From Akkermansia sp. (GTDB lineage: Bacteria > Verrucomicrobiota > Verrucomicrobiia > Verrucomicrobiales > Akkermansiaceae): a stretch of DNA of 13,279 nt. A model generated the notes under the pieces. That model made no database searches. It had not been told where the DNA came from and was given only the letters and a program-made list of their open reading frames with translations. The stretch covers positions 1 to 13,279 of the forward strand of contig JAFZGH010000157.1 of assembly GCA_017555465.1 (NCBI GenBank), in the 5' to 3' direction. The position numbers were made by a program, and so were the translations under genes. Below are positions 6,470 to 13,279 of the stretch, piece after piece. Each line of letters opens with the position of its first letter. Within the stretch, counting starts at the first letter, position 1.

Positions 6470-6553
6470 ATGCACGCGATGCGTCTCAAGAGGCGGACTG
6501 TAGACATCTGTCTCGCAGCATTGCGGATAATCTCCCATAAATCATCATGTTAA
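6470..6553 (+). CDS. Possible 27-codon leader ORF overlapping the SNF2 helicase start
   Basis: The ORF starts at an ATG lying 6 nt after the -10 box, the same geometry as the leaderless genes in this window. It reads MHAMRLKRRTVDIC... and ends in ...SHKSSC. Its TAA at 6551-6553 overlaps the helicase ATG (6547) in a different frame, within the string ATGTTAA. If translated, it would deliver ribosomes directly to the helicase start by termination-reinitiation. The peptide is basic and has no recognised family. Because it is short, chance occurrence cannot be excluded. Confidence 0.35.
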   Translation: MHAMRLKRRTVDICLAALRIISHKSSC

Positions 6554-9500
6554 GTTCTGCACTCAATCCTGACCGCGCGACGCTTAATTTCCTGAATGCC
6601 TACTCTGAACAGGTGCGTAACGCGGGCGAAAAGCTCCAGAAAGATGGAGCTGTGACGCAAATTTTCGGTAACCACCTCTATATCCAGGGGCGAGTTGAAA
6701 CGAGAGTTGGCGTTTTCCGCACAAGTCTGCGTCTGCAGGGAAACCGCTGGTTTGGTTCCTGCACGGCAGAGGACGAGCGCGTTGCCGGTGCCTGTCTCAT
6801 TGCCACGATGGTGGAGCGTATGTATCGTGGGGCGAATATGCCAGAAAGCCCCAATGAGCTGAACGAAGTTCCCCTTACTGACCTGCTGGAAGAAAAACTG
6901 AATCGCGACCTGGATGACCGCGAGTCTGATTTCGTGACGAAACTGGAGAAGCGCTACCGCCGCTTTGCCATTGAGCAGGAAATTCATGACCATGACCTGG
7001 TGCGTCTCAATCCCCGCTGGGAGATTACGGGGTATGAGGCGCTGGAACTCTGGCCCACTCCGCCGCGCAATATCCTGGAATTCTGGAATTACATTGCATA
7101 TGCTTTTACCAAGAAGCGTATCCAGTATCCGGAATTCATGAATGCCGTGACGGATCTGGAAAAGGTGCAGAAGCGCATCTCCGAATGGGAGCGCGAGAAG
7201 GAAGTGGGCACCTGGTACGAGCGCATCCAAAGTGTGAATGAGCGCCCGCCGCAGCCGCCACGCCACCCGCTCTACATGCGACTGGTCTCCACCATCAACG
7301 AGGCCCGGTTTGAGTACCGTTTCTCACCTAAGGATGATTGGTCAGCCATCCGCGAGCGCAGCCAGCTGGATGCCATCCTGGCCGAGTTCCTGAATGGTGC
7401 GCTCAAATGTGACCCGCAGACGGATATTTTGCTTAATGTGCTGCGCGATTACGCCGAGCGCCAGGATACCGTCATCCTTGACCTGGATGATGAGTCTGCC
7501 TGCCGTGTGATGAACATCCTCTTCCACCAGCCGGCACTGAAAGGCTATCTGGTGAATCTGGATGAGTGCTATTTCAAGGTGGTGCGTGAGCCGCTCAAGT
7601 GGATTTGCATCGATGATCCCATCGTGCCTGATTGCTACGGCCTGCAGCTGGTAACGGCTGCCGGTGTGCACGTGACTCACTCGGTGCGTCAGCTGCCGGG
7701 GCAGGTTGAGCTGTACCAGTCCGACGAAACCGTGTTCCCCGGCCCGCCCCGCTGGCTGGAAAGCACGGAAGTAGAGCCGCGCTATTCCATTCCCAAGACG
7801 GTGATTGACAGCCTGGATGGCGTGGAATTCCTGCGCAAGATTGGTGCCACCCTGCCGCCCAGCATGGAGGAACGCGTCATCGATATTGAGATGAAGCCCA
7901 CTTTCAGCATGAAGATTGTGCGCGGCCTGACCAGCGCCGATACCGAGCACGTGCTGTTGGAAGTGACCGCACAGGACGACCCCGGTCGCCGTCGCGAACA
8001 GTTGGGCAAGGACGATTGGGAACTCATCGAGCAGCAGCCGGTGAAGGATCATACCCTCCTGCGTTTCATCCGTGATAATCTGTACCCGATTCCCGGCTTG
8101 CTCGAGGAGATGAACTTCACCTACGATACACAGGTGGAGGCCTTCAAGAGCCGCATTACCAAGCAATTCCCGGAGAAATTTGCCGAATGGGCCAAGGCCA
8201 TTCCCGAAACCATCAATGTGGAGATGGACGAGAACCTGAAGTCCCTGCTGGCAGACCCGGTGGCTGCGGCCATTCGCTTCGAGGTGGTGAATCAGGAAAT
8301 CGACTGGTTCGACCTGCGCGTGGTAATCGATGTGGAGGGTGTTACCCTCACCAAGGAGCAGATACGTTCGCTCGTATCGGCCCGCGGTGGTTATGTCCGC
8401 ATGGATGATGGCCGCTGGATGCGCCTGGAAATCAAGCTCGATGACGCCCAGCGCGATGCTGTCACCAAGCTGGGGCTTGACCCGTTTGACCTTTCCGGCG
8501 AAACTCACCGCATGCACGCCCTGCAGCTGGCAGATCCGCGCGCGGCAGAGGTGTTTGACCCGAAGGCCTGGCAGCGCATCAAGGAGCGCACGGCTGAAAT
8601 CAAGATTGATGTGAAGCCGGATGTGCCCAGCACTCTGCAGGCCACGCTGCGTCCGTACCAGATTGAAGGTTTCCACTTCCTGGCCTACCTGGCAGAAAAC
8701 GGCTTCGGTGGTATTCTGGCGGACGACATGGGCTTGGGTAAGACCATTCAGTCCATCACCTACATGCTCTGGCTGCGCGAGGACTATGTGCGCCGCAACA
8801 AGCAGGGGCGCAAGAAGGTGACCATTCCTCCGGTGCTGATTGTATGCCCGAAATCTGTGTTGGATGTGTGGGCCAGCGAAACCGAAAAATTCGCGCCCGG
8901 TGTACGCGTGATGGTGATTCGCAACAAGGAGCAGGCCGATGTGGAGAACATCCTCACCAATTACGACATGGTGGTGATTAACTACGCCCAGCTCCGCGTC
9001 TGCGGCGAACAGATTAACGCCATCAAGTGGCTTACGGTGATTCTGGATGAAGGCCAGCAGATTAAGAACCCGGATTCCAAGGCCGCCAAGGCTGCCCGCG
9101 AAATCAACGCTTACAACCGCCTGGTGCTTTCCGGTACGCCTATCGAAAACCGCCTGCTGGATATGTGGTCGCTCATGGCCTTTGCCATGCCCGGTGTGCT
9201 GGGCAGCCGCGCTTACTTCAAGAAGCGTTTTGATAAGCGCAAGGACTCCCAGAGCCAGAACCGCCTGGCCGCGCGCCTCAAGCCCTTCCTCCTGCGCCGT
9301 ACCAAGCAGCAGGTGGCCAAGGACCTGCCGCCGCGTACAGAAGAAGAAGTATACGCCAAGATGGAAGGCATCCAGCGCCAGCTGTACAAGGCCGAGCTGC
9401 GCCGCATCCAGAAGGCACTGCTGGGCGTGGATTCCGACGAATCGGTGAAGAAGAATTCCTTTGCCATTCTGCAGGGCCTCATGCGCCTGCGCCAGATCTG

Positions 9501-10089
9501 CTGTCACCCCGGCCTTGTGGATCCGAAGTACGCCAAGGAGGACAGTGCCAAGCTCACCGCCCTCTTCTACCTGCTCGACCAGCTGCGTGAGGAAGGCCAC
9601 AAGGTGCTGGTGTTCTCGCAGTTCGTTTCCATGCTGGAAATTATCAAGGCTAAGCTTGAAGAAAATAATCATCCGTACAACTACCTTACCGGCCAGACCA
9701 AGGACCGTAAGGCGGAAATCGAAAAATTCCAGACCACCAAGGAACCCAGCGTGTTCCTGCTGTCCCTCAAGGCAGGTGGTGCCGGTCTTAACCTTACCTC
9801 CGCGTCCTACGTCATTCTGTACGACCCGTGGTGGAACCCGGCTGTGGAAAGCCAGGCTATTGACCGTACGCACCGAATCGGCCAGAAGAACAAGGTGATT
9901 GCCTACCGACTCCTCACCCGCGATTCCGTGGAAGAGAAGATTCGCGTGCTGCAGCACCAGAAGAATCAGCTGGTCACCAATGTGCTCGGCGATGAAGGCT
10001 TTGCCTCCAGCCTCGACCTCAACGACCTGCAGTTCATCCTGGCCCACGGCGGCGAGGATAACGACGATGATGTCGTGGTGGATGTCTGA
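6547..10089 (+). CDS. SNF2-family DEAD/DEAH-box helicase with long N-terminal region
   Basis: This 1180-residue ATP-dependent DNA translocase of the Swi2/Snf2 superfamily is cytosolic. The two-lobed motor occupies about residues 690-1150. Motif I is DDMGLGKT (726-733, Walker lysine K732) and motif II is DEGQ (834-837, where bacterial SNF2 proteins commonly have DEAQ or DEAH). Motif III is SGTPIEN (862-868) and motif IV is LVFSQF. Motif V is SLKAGGAGLNLTSA (about 1073-1086) and motif VI is DRTHRIGQ (1106-1113, arginine finger region). The first ~690 residues show no zinc-chelating SWIM motif that I can see and no recognisable domain; they include charged helical stretches. The C-terminus is an acidic tail (EDNDDDVVVDV). 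Stand-alone SNF2 proteins of this size are found in many bacteria, sometimes as housekeeping translocases and sometimes in defence loci. No defence partner is adjacent, so a specific role cannot be stated. Confidence 0.93.
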   Translation: MLSSALNPDRATLNFLNAYSEQVRNAGEKLQKDGAVTQIFGNHLYIQGRVETRVGVFRTSLRLQGNRWFGSCTAEDERVAGACLIATMVERMYRGANMPESPNELNEVPLTDLLEEKLNRDLDDRESDFVTKLEKRYRRFAIEQEIHDHDLVRLNPRWEITGYEALELWPTPPRNILEFWNYIAYAFTKKRIQYPEFMNAVTDLEKVQKRISEWEREKEVGTWYERIQSVNERPPQPPRHPLYMRLVSTINEARFEYRFSPKDDWSAIRERSQLDAILAEFLNGALKCDPQTDILLNVLRDYAERQDTVILDLDDESACRVMNILFHQPALKGYLVNLDECYFKVVREPLKWICIDDPIVPDCYGLQLVTAAGVHVTHSVRQLPGQVELYQSDETVFPGPPRWLESTEVEPRYSIPKTVIDSLDGVEFLRKIGATLPPSMEERVIDIEMKPTFSMKIVRGLTSADTEHVLLEVTAQDDPGRRREQLGKDDWELIEQQPVKDHTLLRFIRDNLYPIPGLLEEMNFTYDTQVEAFKSRITKQFPEKFAEWAKAIPETINVEMDENLKSLLADPVAAAIRFEVVNQEIDWFDLRVVIDVEGVTLTKEQIRSLVSARGGYVRMDDGRWMRLEIKLDDAQRDAVTKLGLDPFDLSGETHRMHALQLADPRAAEVFDPKAWQRIKERTAEIKIDVKPDVPSTLQATLRPYQIEGFHFLAYLAENGFGGILADDMGLGKTIQSITYMLWLREDYVRRNKQGRKKVTIPPVLIVCPKSVLDVWASETEKFAPGVRVMVIRNKEQADVENILTNYDMVVINYAQLRVCGEQINAIKWLTVILDEGQQIKNPDSKAAKAAREINAYNRLVLSGTPIENRLLDMWSLMAFAMPGVLGSRAYFKKRFDKRKDSQSQNRLAARLKPFLLRRTKQQVAKDLPPRTEEEVYAKMEGIQRQLYKAELRRIQKALLGVDSDESVKKNSFAILQGLMRLRQICCHPGLVDPKYAKEDSAKLTALFYLLDQLREEGHKVLVFSQFVSMLEIIKAKLEENNHPYNYLTGQTKDRKAEIEKFQTTKEPSVFLLSLKAGGAGLNLTSASYVILYDPWWNPAVESQAIDRTHRIGQKNKVIAYRLLTRDSVEEKIRVLQHQKNQLVTNVLGDEGFASSLDLNDLQFILAHGGEDNDDDVVVDV

Positions 10090-10120
10090 TACCCGCAGTA
10101 AAACAACCTTACTTAATCAC

Positions 10121-10153
10121 AAAAAGCCCCGCTCACATGCAGCGGGGCTTTTT
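10121..10153. terminator. Bidirectional intrinsic terminator between the SNF2 and GNAT genes
   Basis: A 13-bp stem (aaaaagccccgct at 10121-10133, agcggggcttttt at 10141-10153) with a 7-nt loop has A and T runs on both sides. It can end the plus-strand helicase transcript and the minus-strand acetyltransferase operon that converge on it. Confidence 0.93.
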
Positions 10154-10174
10154 GCGTTCCGGGGAGCGGGACGG

Positions 10175-10720
10175 TCAGGCCTGCGCTCCTCTGACCCGTT
10201 TCACAAAGTCCGGCCAGGCCTGTTCGTAAATCCAGGAATCGTGGTCGGAGCGGTGCAGGCGGGTGAAGCCGTAGCGTTCGGAGAAGGCGCAGCCATCTGC
10301 CGTCACATTATCGGTGACCACGCCCACGCAGGGCAGGGCGGCATAGGGCTGCACCGCGGCCTGCAGCAGCTGGCGGGTGAGGCCTATTCTGCGGAACTGG
10401 CGGTCCACCAGGATGCAGCTCAGAAACATGTGCAGCGGCGGCTGCGTGATGGGGGCCACATGCTCCAGCTCCATGAAATGGTCATTGAACAGCCCCGCCC
10501 GCAGTGCTTCGTAAATGGCCGGTTGCACGGGAAAAAGATTCACGAACCCGGCCAGTTTACCCTTCACTTCGGCTGCCACCGTGCTGTGCGGGTGCAGGTC
10601 ATACCAGCTCCAGGATTCCTCTGCCGGGGTGATGAATTCGGCAGCGTAGAACTGCAGCTCCAGCGCTTCCATCTCGCGGAAGTGCTGCAGGGTAAGCTGG
10701 GGGATGATGGTGGCGGGCAT
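10175..10720 (-). CDS. GNAT-family N-acetyltransferase
   Basis: This 181-residue cytosolic enzyme should transfer an acetyl group from acetyl-CoA to an unknown amine. GNAT elements are visible: STVAAEVKGKLAGFVNLFPV (strands 2-3, about 46-65), then HMFLSCILVDRQF leading into the CoA-pyrophosphate loop RRIGLT (110-115), which matches R-x-x-G-x-G/A except for the final threonine. The following helix is RQLLQAAVQPY. The motif-B region is CVGVVTDNVTADGCAFSERYGF, with the usual 'N..s...yek.GF' pattern. The gene starts 9 nt downstream of the stop of the 235-residue gene, so they share a transcript. No Shine-Dalgarno is seen before the ATG. The substrate cannot be predicted. Confidence 0.87.
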   Translation of the reverse strand: MPATIIPQLTLQHFREMEALELQFYAAEFITPAEESWSWYDLHPHSTVAAEVKGKLAGFVNLFPVQPAIYEALRAGLFNDHFMELEHVAPITQPPLHMFLSCILVDRQFRRIGLTRQLLQAAVQPYAALPCVGVVTDNVTADGCAFSERYGFTRLHRSDHDSWIYEQAWPDFVKRVRGAQA

Positions 10721-10729
10721 AGCGTGAAA

Positions 10730-11437
10730 TCAGGTGGGGGAGAGGGCGTGCGCGCATTTTCTGCCGCGCCGCTGCGGGGTGTTGATATGCAGCTGCAGGG
10801 TGCAGCCCCGGTCTGCCAGGGCGCGCATCAATGCCGGAGGCACATTGAGCGAGTAAAAGCCGTAGGCCCCGGTATATTTGCAGAGCCGGACCATGCCTCC
10901 TGTCCCCGCTGGAATGGCGGCCAGCAGTTCTTCCCGGGTGTAGAGAAGCGCGTGGCTCTTTGTCCACAAATGGGGCTGTAATCCCTGTGAGGCCAGGTGG
11001 CGGCGTATGCTGCCCGGTAGCCCGCTCTGCTGGTTCCTCTGAGTGTCGGATGCGAGGATGTAGTAGCATTCGCCACCATAGCGCATCCGGTCATTGCCTC
11101 CGGCCATGAAGGTGATGCTCAGCCACACGCATGCACGAGCCAGAGCCAGCAGCTGCTCCGGCCGTACGCTGAGGGTGAAATCCGCTATCTGAAAATCGGC
11201 CATGATGCCCACATCGATGGTGGCGGACGTGCAATCCCTCAGCAGTAATTTCCGGTTTTTCTCCAGAAACCGGCTCCATTCCGCAAAGGGTATGTCTCCA
11301 TGCTCTCCGAGCAGGCTCTTGTATGAGGGGGAGATGAAGCCGCCGCGCTCCCGTTCCTCCATCCACTCCCCGCGAAGCAGCGGGGAATCCTCCCGCAGAG
11401 AGTCGCAGTAAAAATAGATGGATGATTCAAGAGTCAT
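10730..11437 (-). CDS. Hypothetical protein, possibly with two repeats of one small domain
   Basis: I do not recognise this 235-residue soluble protein. It has no signal peptide or membrane helix. Two stretches have the same pattern of hydrophobic and turn positions. One is ADFTLSVRPEQLLALARACVWLSITF (about 80-110); the other is YGFYSLNVPPALMRALADRGCTLQLHI (about 190-217). Both fit 'strand - xPxxLxxLA - strand'. This hints at an internal duplication of an alpha/beta module, perhaps distantly like immunity-protein or DUF4279-type folds; that link is speculative. The C-terminus is basic (QRRGRKCAHALSPT). It is the first gene of a two-gene operon with the GNAT acetyltransferase and is divergent from the GbsR-like regulator. 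Confidence 0.7.
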   Translation of the reverse strand: MTLESSIYFYCDSLREDSPLLRGEWMEERERGGFISPSYKSLLGEHGDIPFAEWSRFLEKNRKLLLRDCTSATIDVGIMADFQIADFTLSVRPEQLLALARACVWLSITFMAGGNDRMRYGGECYYILASDTQRNQQSGLPGSIRRHLASQGLQPHLWTKSHALLYTREELLAAIPAGTGGMVRLCKYTGAYGFYSLNVPPALMRALADRGCTLQLHINTPQRRGRKCAHALSPT

Positions 11438-11458
11438 GCGGGATAACTGTTTCAGCCT

Positions 11459-11486
11459 ATTTTATTCCGGAAATCTGGGCAGACAA
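11459..11486 (-). promoter_or_regulatory. Possible promoter of the hypothetical-GNAT operon
   Basis: On the minus strand, -35-like TTGTCT (11486-11481), a 16-bp spacer and -10 TAAAAT (11464-11459) predict a leader of about 14 nt before the ATG at 11437. The match is moderate. Confidence 0.4.
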
Positions 11487-11517
11487 GCTCTTATTTCGTC
11501 AGGAAGGGAGAAATTGC

Positions 11518-11545
11518 TTGACAAATTTCTGAAATTTCAGAAAAT
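11518..11545 (+). promoter_or_regulatory. Promoter of the GbsR-like gene
   Basis: A perfect -35 TTGACA (11518-11523), a 16-bp spacer and a weak -10 GAAAAT (11540-11545) lie 6 nt before the ATG at 11552, so a leaderless transcript is predicted. The spacer and part of the -10 are occupied by an 18-bp palindrome. Confidence 0.6.
11526..11543. promoter_or_regulatory. Perfect 18-bp palindromic operator in the GbsR-like promoter
   Basis: The sequence tttctgaaatttcagaaa is its own reverse complement over all 18 bases. It lies between the -35 and -10 boxes of the regulator gene, where a bound dimer would block RNA polymerase. Binding by the adjacent GbsR/MarR-like protein is inferred from position and symmetry. 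A close copy lies at 12089-12106. Confidence 0.75.
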
Positions 11546-11551
11546 AGGCGC

Positions 11552-12073
11552 ATGCAGCTGAGTGAGACGCAGATGAAATTTATCCGCCGGTGGGGCGACA
11601 TGGGTACCCGCTGGGGTATTCCTCGTTCCACGGCGATGCTGCATGGGTTGCTGTATGTGGCGCAGGCGCCGCTGGCGGCGGAGGAGATGTGCGAGCTTTT
11701 GCAGCTGGCGCGCTCGAATGTGAGCACCAGCCTGAAGGAACTGGAAGGCTATAATCTGGTCTACCGCGAATCCCGCCCCGGCGATCGCCGCAGTTTCTAC
11801 CGGGCAGAGGCCGATGTGTGGGAGATGGCCCGCCGCATTCTGGAAGAACGCCGTCGCCGCGAAACAGCGGGGGCTGTGCAGGCGGTGGAGGAATGCCTGG
11901 CAGCGGCGCAGCAGGAGGGTGATACCCATACCGCCGGGCGTATGCTTGCTATGCAGGAGTTGCTGCAATCTGCCGAAACGGTGGCTACCGCTGCCCAGCG
12001 TTACAATACGTCGGTGTTTCGTCGCGCTGCCATGATGGGCAGCAAGTTACTTGCTCTAATCTCCAAACTCTAA
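11552..12073 (+). CDS. GbsR/MarR-family transcriptional regulator
   Basis: This 173-residue winged-helix DNA-binding protein belongs to the GbsR (COG1510) branch of the MarR superfamily. The pattern is PRSTAMLHGLLYVAQAPLA, then EEMCELLQLARSNVSTSLKE (recognition helix about 53-64) and LEGYNLVYRESRPGDRRSFY (wing, about 64-83), followed by AEADVWEMARRILEERRRRE. This closely follows the family's '..sMSLreL..wglv.rv..pGdRkdyY.aE.DvW.m...i..eRkrRE'. The C-terminal helices should form the dimer interface. GbsR proteins are typically repressors whose ligand is known in only a few cases, such as choline in Bacillus. It sits 34 nt upstream of the SDR gene and is flanked by matching palindromes, so autoregulation plus control of the SDR gene is the likely role. 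Its inducer is unknown. Confidence 0.87.
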   Translation: MQLSETQMKFIRRWGDMGTRWGIPRSTAMLHGLLYVAQAPLAAEEMCELLQLARSNVSTSLKELEGYNLVYRESRPGDRRSFYRAEADVWEMARRILEERRRRETAGAVQAVEECLAAAQQEGDTHTAGRMLAMQELLQSAETVATAAQRYNTSVFRRAAMMGSKLLALISKL

Positions 12074-12088
12074 AAAATTTAAATTAAA

Positions 12089-12106
12089 TTTCTCAAATTA
12101 CAGAAA
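12089..12106. promoter_or_regulatory. Second copy of the palindromic operator, before the SDR gene
   Basis: The sequence tttctcaaattacagaaa matches the perfect palindrome at 11526-11543 in 16 of 18 positions and keeps the outer TTTCT...AGAAA arms. It ends 1 nt before the ATG at 12108. A weak upstream promoter can be drawn (TTGCTC at 12051-12056, AAAAAT at 12073-12078), which would place the site just downstream of transcription start. An AT-only stretch (12071-12091) precedes it. Confidence 0.65.
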
Positions 12107-12107
12107 T

Positions 12108-13028
12108 ATGAAAACAATAGCCATAACCGGAGTATTAGGATACAGCGGGCGGTACATAGCGGCAGAGGCAAAGCGTCGTGGGTGGCGCGTGGTGGGGCTT
12201 ACCAATTCGGCAGGGCGTCTGCCGAATGAGGCAGGGTATGAATTGCGCCCCATGCCCTGGAGCACTCAGGAGGATGTGCTTGCCGGGGTGGATGTGCTGG
12301 TGAACACCTACTGGGTGCGCTTCAGTTATTCCGGATCAGGGCATGCCGCCTTCAGTCACGACGAAGCGGTGCGGAACACGAAGCAATTGTTTGACGCAGC
12401 AAAGCGTGCAGGGGTGAAGCGCGTGGTGCACACCAGCATCACGCATCCGGATGCTGCGAGCGAATTACCCTATTTCCGGGGCAAGGCAGAGCTGGAAGCC
12501 GCGCTGGCTGCCAGCGGAATCCCCCACAGCATCCTGCGCCCCGCTATTCTGTTTGGCGATACCCCGGCGGAGAGTATCCTTATCAACAACATGGCATGGT
12601 GTTTGCGTCATTTACCGGCAGTTGCTACATTTGGGCGGGGGCAATACCGCATGCAGCCCATCCATGTGCAGGATTATGCCGAGCTGGCCATGGATGAGGC
12701 TGAATCGGCCGGGCAGCACCGAGTCGTCGATGCCGTGGGGGTGGAGGTCTATACCTTCCGGGACATGTGGAAACAGCTGGCGCGCAGCATGAACCTCTGG
12801 CGACCGGTGCTGCCGGTGCCGGCAGGTGTCGGGTATCTGGCTGCCCGTGTGCTGGGCGCTCTGGTGGGGGATGTGATGTTGACCCGCGATGAAATAGCCG
12901 GGCTGAGCCAGAACCGCCTGGCTGTTACCGGGGCTGGGGTCGGCAAGCGCCGCCTGAGCGACTGGGTGCAGCTGCATGCTTCCACGCTGGGCAGGCAATA
13001 TGCCAGTGAACTGGCGCGGCGTAAATGA
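12108..13028 (+). CDS. NAD(P)-binding atypical short-chain dehydrogenase (NmrA/NDUFA9-like)
   Basis: This 306-residue soluble Rossmann-fold protein has the N-terminal dinucleotide motif TGVLGYSG (7-14), after the first strand MKTIAI. The second strand, VVGLTNSAGR, is compatible with NAD(P) binding. Further marks are GVDVLVNTYWVRF, AAKRAGVKRVVHTSI, and Y122/K126 in PYFRGKAELEAALAASGIPHSILRPAILFG, the YxxxK-like signature and 'ILRPa.lfG' block of atypical SDRs. The C-terminal part (PIHVQDYAELA..., VGYLAARVLGALVGDVMLTRDEI) is as in the NDUFA9/complex-I-like and sugar-epimerase-related group. The substrate is unknown; some members act as redox sensors or assembly factors rather than enzymes. Control by the upstream GbsR-like regulator is likely because the shared operator lies immediately before its start. 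Confidence 0.86.
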   Translation: MKTIAITGVLGYSGRYIAAEAKRRGWRVVGLTNSAGRLPNEAGYELRPMPWSTQEDVLAGVDVLVNTYWVRFSYSGSGHAAFSHDEAVRNTKQLFDAAKRAGVKRVVHTSITHPDAASELPYFRGKAELEAALAASGIPHSILRPAILFGDTPAESILINNMAWCLRHLPAVATFGRGQYRMQPIHVQDYAELAMDEAESAGQHRVVDAVGVEVYTFRDMWKQLARSMNLWRPVLPVPAGVGYLAARVLGALVGDVMLTRDEIAGLSQNRLAVTGAGVGKRRLSDWVQLHASTLGRQYASELARRK

Positions 13029-13033
13029 GTTTA

Positions 13034-13053
13034 TTGTAACATTCAGGTTACAA
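13034..13053. repeat. Inverted repeat after the SDR gene
   Basis: Arms ttgtaac (13034-13040) and gttacaa (13047-13053) are separated by 6 nt, with no T-tract following. It could be an operator for the next gene or a 3'-end stabilising hairpin. Confidence 0.45.
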
Positions 13054-13066
13054 CGGTGCAGGTTGC

Positions 13067-13095
13067 TTGCCCCGTCGGGGCCTTTGTGCTATGCT
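13067..13095 (+). promoter_or_regulatory. Probable promoter of the last, partial gene, overlapping a GC-rich hairpin
   Basis: -35 TTGCCC (13067-13072), a 17-bp spacer and -10 TATGCT (13090-13095) lie 8 nt before the ATG at 13104, a near-leaderless geometry. A short hairpin, gcccc-gtc-ggggc (13069-13081), overlaps the -35. Followed only by CTTT, it would be a poor terminator for the SDR gene. Confidence 0.45.
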
Positions 13096-13103
13096 TATGG
13101 CGC

Positions 13104-13279
13104 ATGAAGAAGGTGTTGAAAATGCTGGGCTGGCTGCTGCTTGCTCCTCTGGCCTGGATTCTGGGCGAATTGATGATTTGTATAGCCCCGGAGGGCTTTG
13201 TTGTCGAGCGCACGCCGGTGGCGGGTCTGCCGGAGCGCCCGGTGACGGTGGCAGAAGTTGCAGAACTGAACCGGGCCCT
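13104..13279 (+). CDS. N-terminal part of an exported or membrane-anchored protein, cut by the window end
   Basis: 58 codons are visible. The start, MKKVLKMLGWLLLAPLAWIL followed by GELMICIAPEGF, is a signal peptide or single N-terminal membrane anchor: basic n-region, then a long hydrophobic core. The remainder (VVERTPVAGLPERPVTVAEVAELNRAL) looks like the beginning of an extracytoplasmic domain. No family can be assigned from this fragment. Confidence 0.7.
   Translation, partial: MKKVLKMLGWLLLAPLAWILGELMICIAPEGFVVERTPVAGLPERPVTVAEVAELNRA

Noticed and set aside
7342..10047. A 901-codon open frame on the minus strand inside the SNF2 gene
   Set aside because: It lies fully antisense to a gene with clear helicase motifs. 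Its translation has no recognisable domain, and such long shadow frames are expected from GC-biased third codon positions.
1..13279. CRISPR arrays, tRNA or rRNA genes, insertion sequences
   Set aside because: I looked for regular direct repeats, tRNA-like ends and transposase motifs and found none.

Overview
The window reads as a chromosomal segment of a GC-rich (roughly 55-60 %) Gram-negative bacterium. Gene style (few Shine-Dalgarno sequences, secreted and lipid-anchored proteins, an IdeS/Mac-type protease, an SNF2 helicase with a very long N-terminus) suggests Verrucomicrobiota, perhaps a gut Akkermansiaceae. This taxonomic call is an inference from gene content; there is no rRNA or other marker in the window.

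Layout. 1-597: 3' part of a fused hisIE histidine-biosynthesis gene with a strong terminator. 740-1496: an AT-richer two-gene toxin-antitoxin module of HigB/HigA type, probably acquired. 3241-1499 (minus): a two-gene operon for an exported protein with a cysteine-less thioredoxin-like domain and a small two-helix membrane protein. 4655-3438 (minus): a solitary trpB with its own terminator. 4783-5565 (plus): a secreted IdeS/Mac (peptidase family C66) cysteine protease homologue with the full Lys-Cys-His-Asp set, divergent from trpB. 6314-5568 (minus): a YkuD-type L,D-transpeptidase lipoprotein, convergent with the protease and only 2 bp away. 6547-10089 (plus): an 1180-residue SNF2 helicase, preceded by a possible 27-codon leader ORF and followed by a bidirectional terminator. 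11437-10175 (minus): an unknown 235-residue protein and a GNAT acetyltransferase in one operon. 11552-13028 (plus): a GbsR/MarR-type regulator and an NAD(P)-binding atypical SDR, linked by matching palindromic operators. 13104-end: the start of an exported or membrane-anchored protein.

Two signals stand out beyond the gene list. First, most genes that begin a transcript have a -35/-10 pair whose -10 ends only 6-10 nt before the start codon. This predicts leaderless or nearly leaderless mRNAs, and it supports the chosen starts. Second, a perfect 18-bp palindrome lies between the -35 and -10 of the gbsR-like gene, and a 16/18 copy lies just before the SDR start, defining a small autoregulated regulon.
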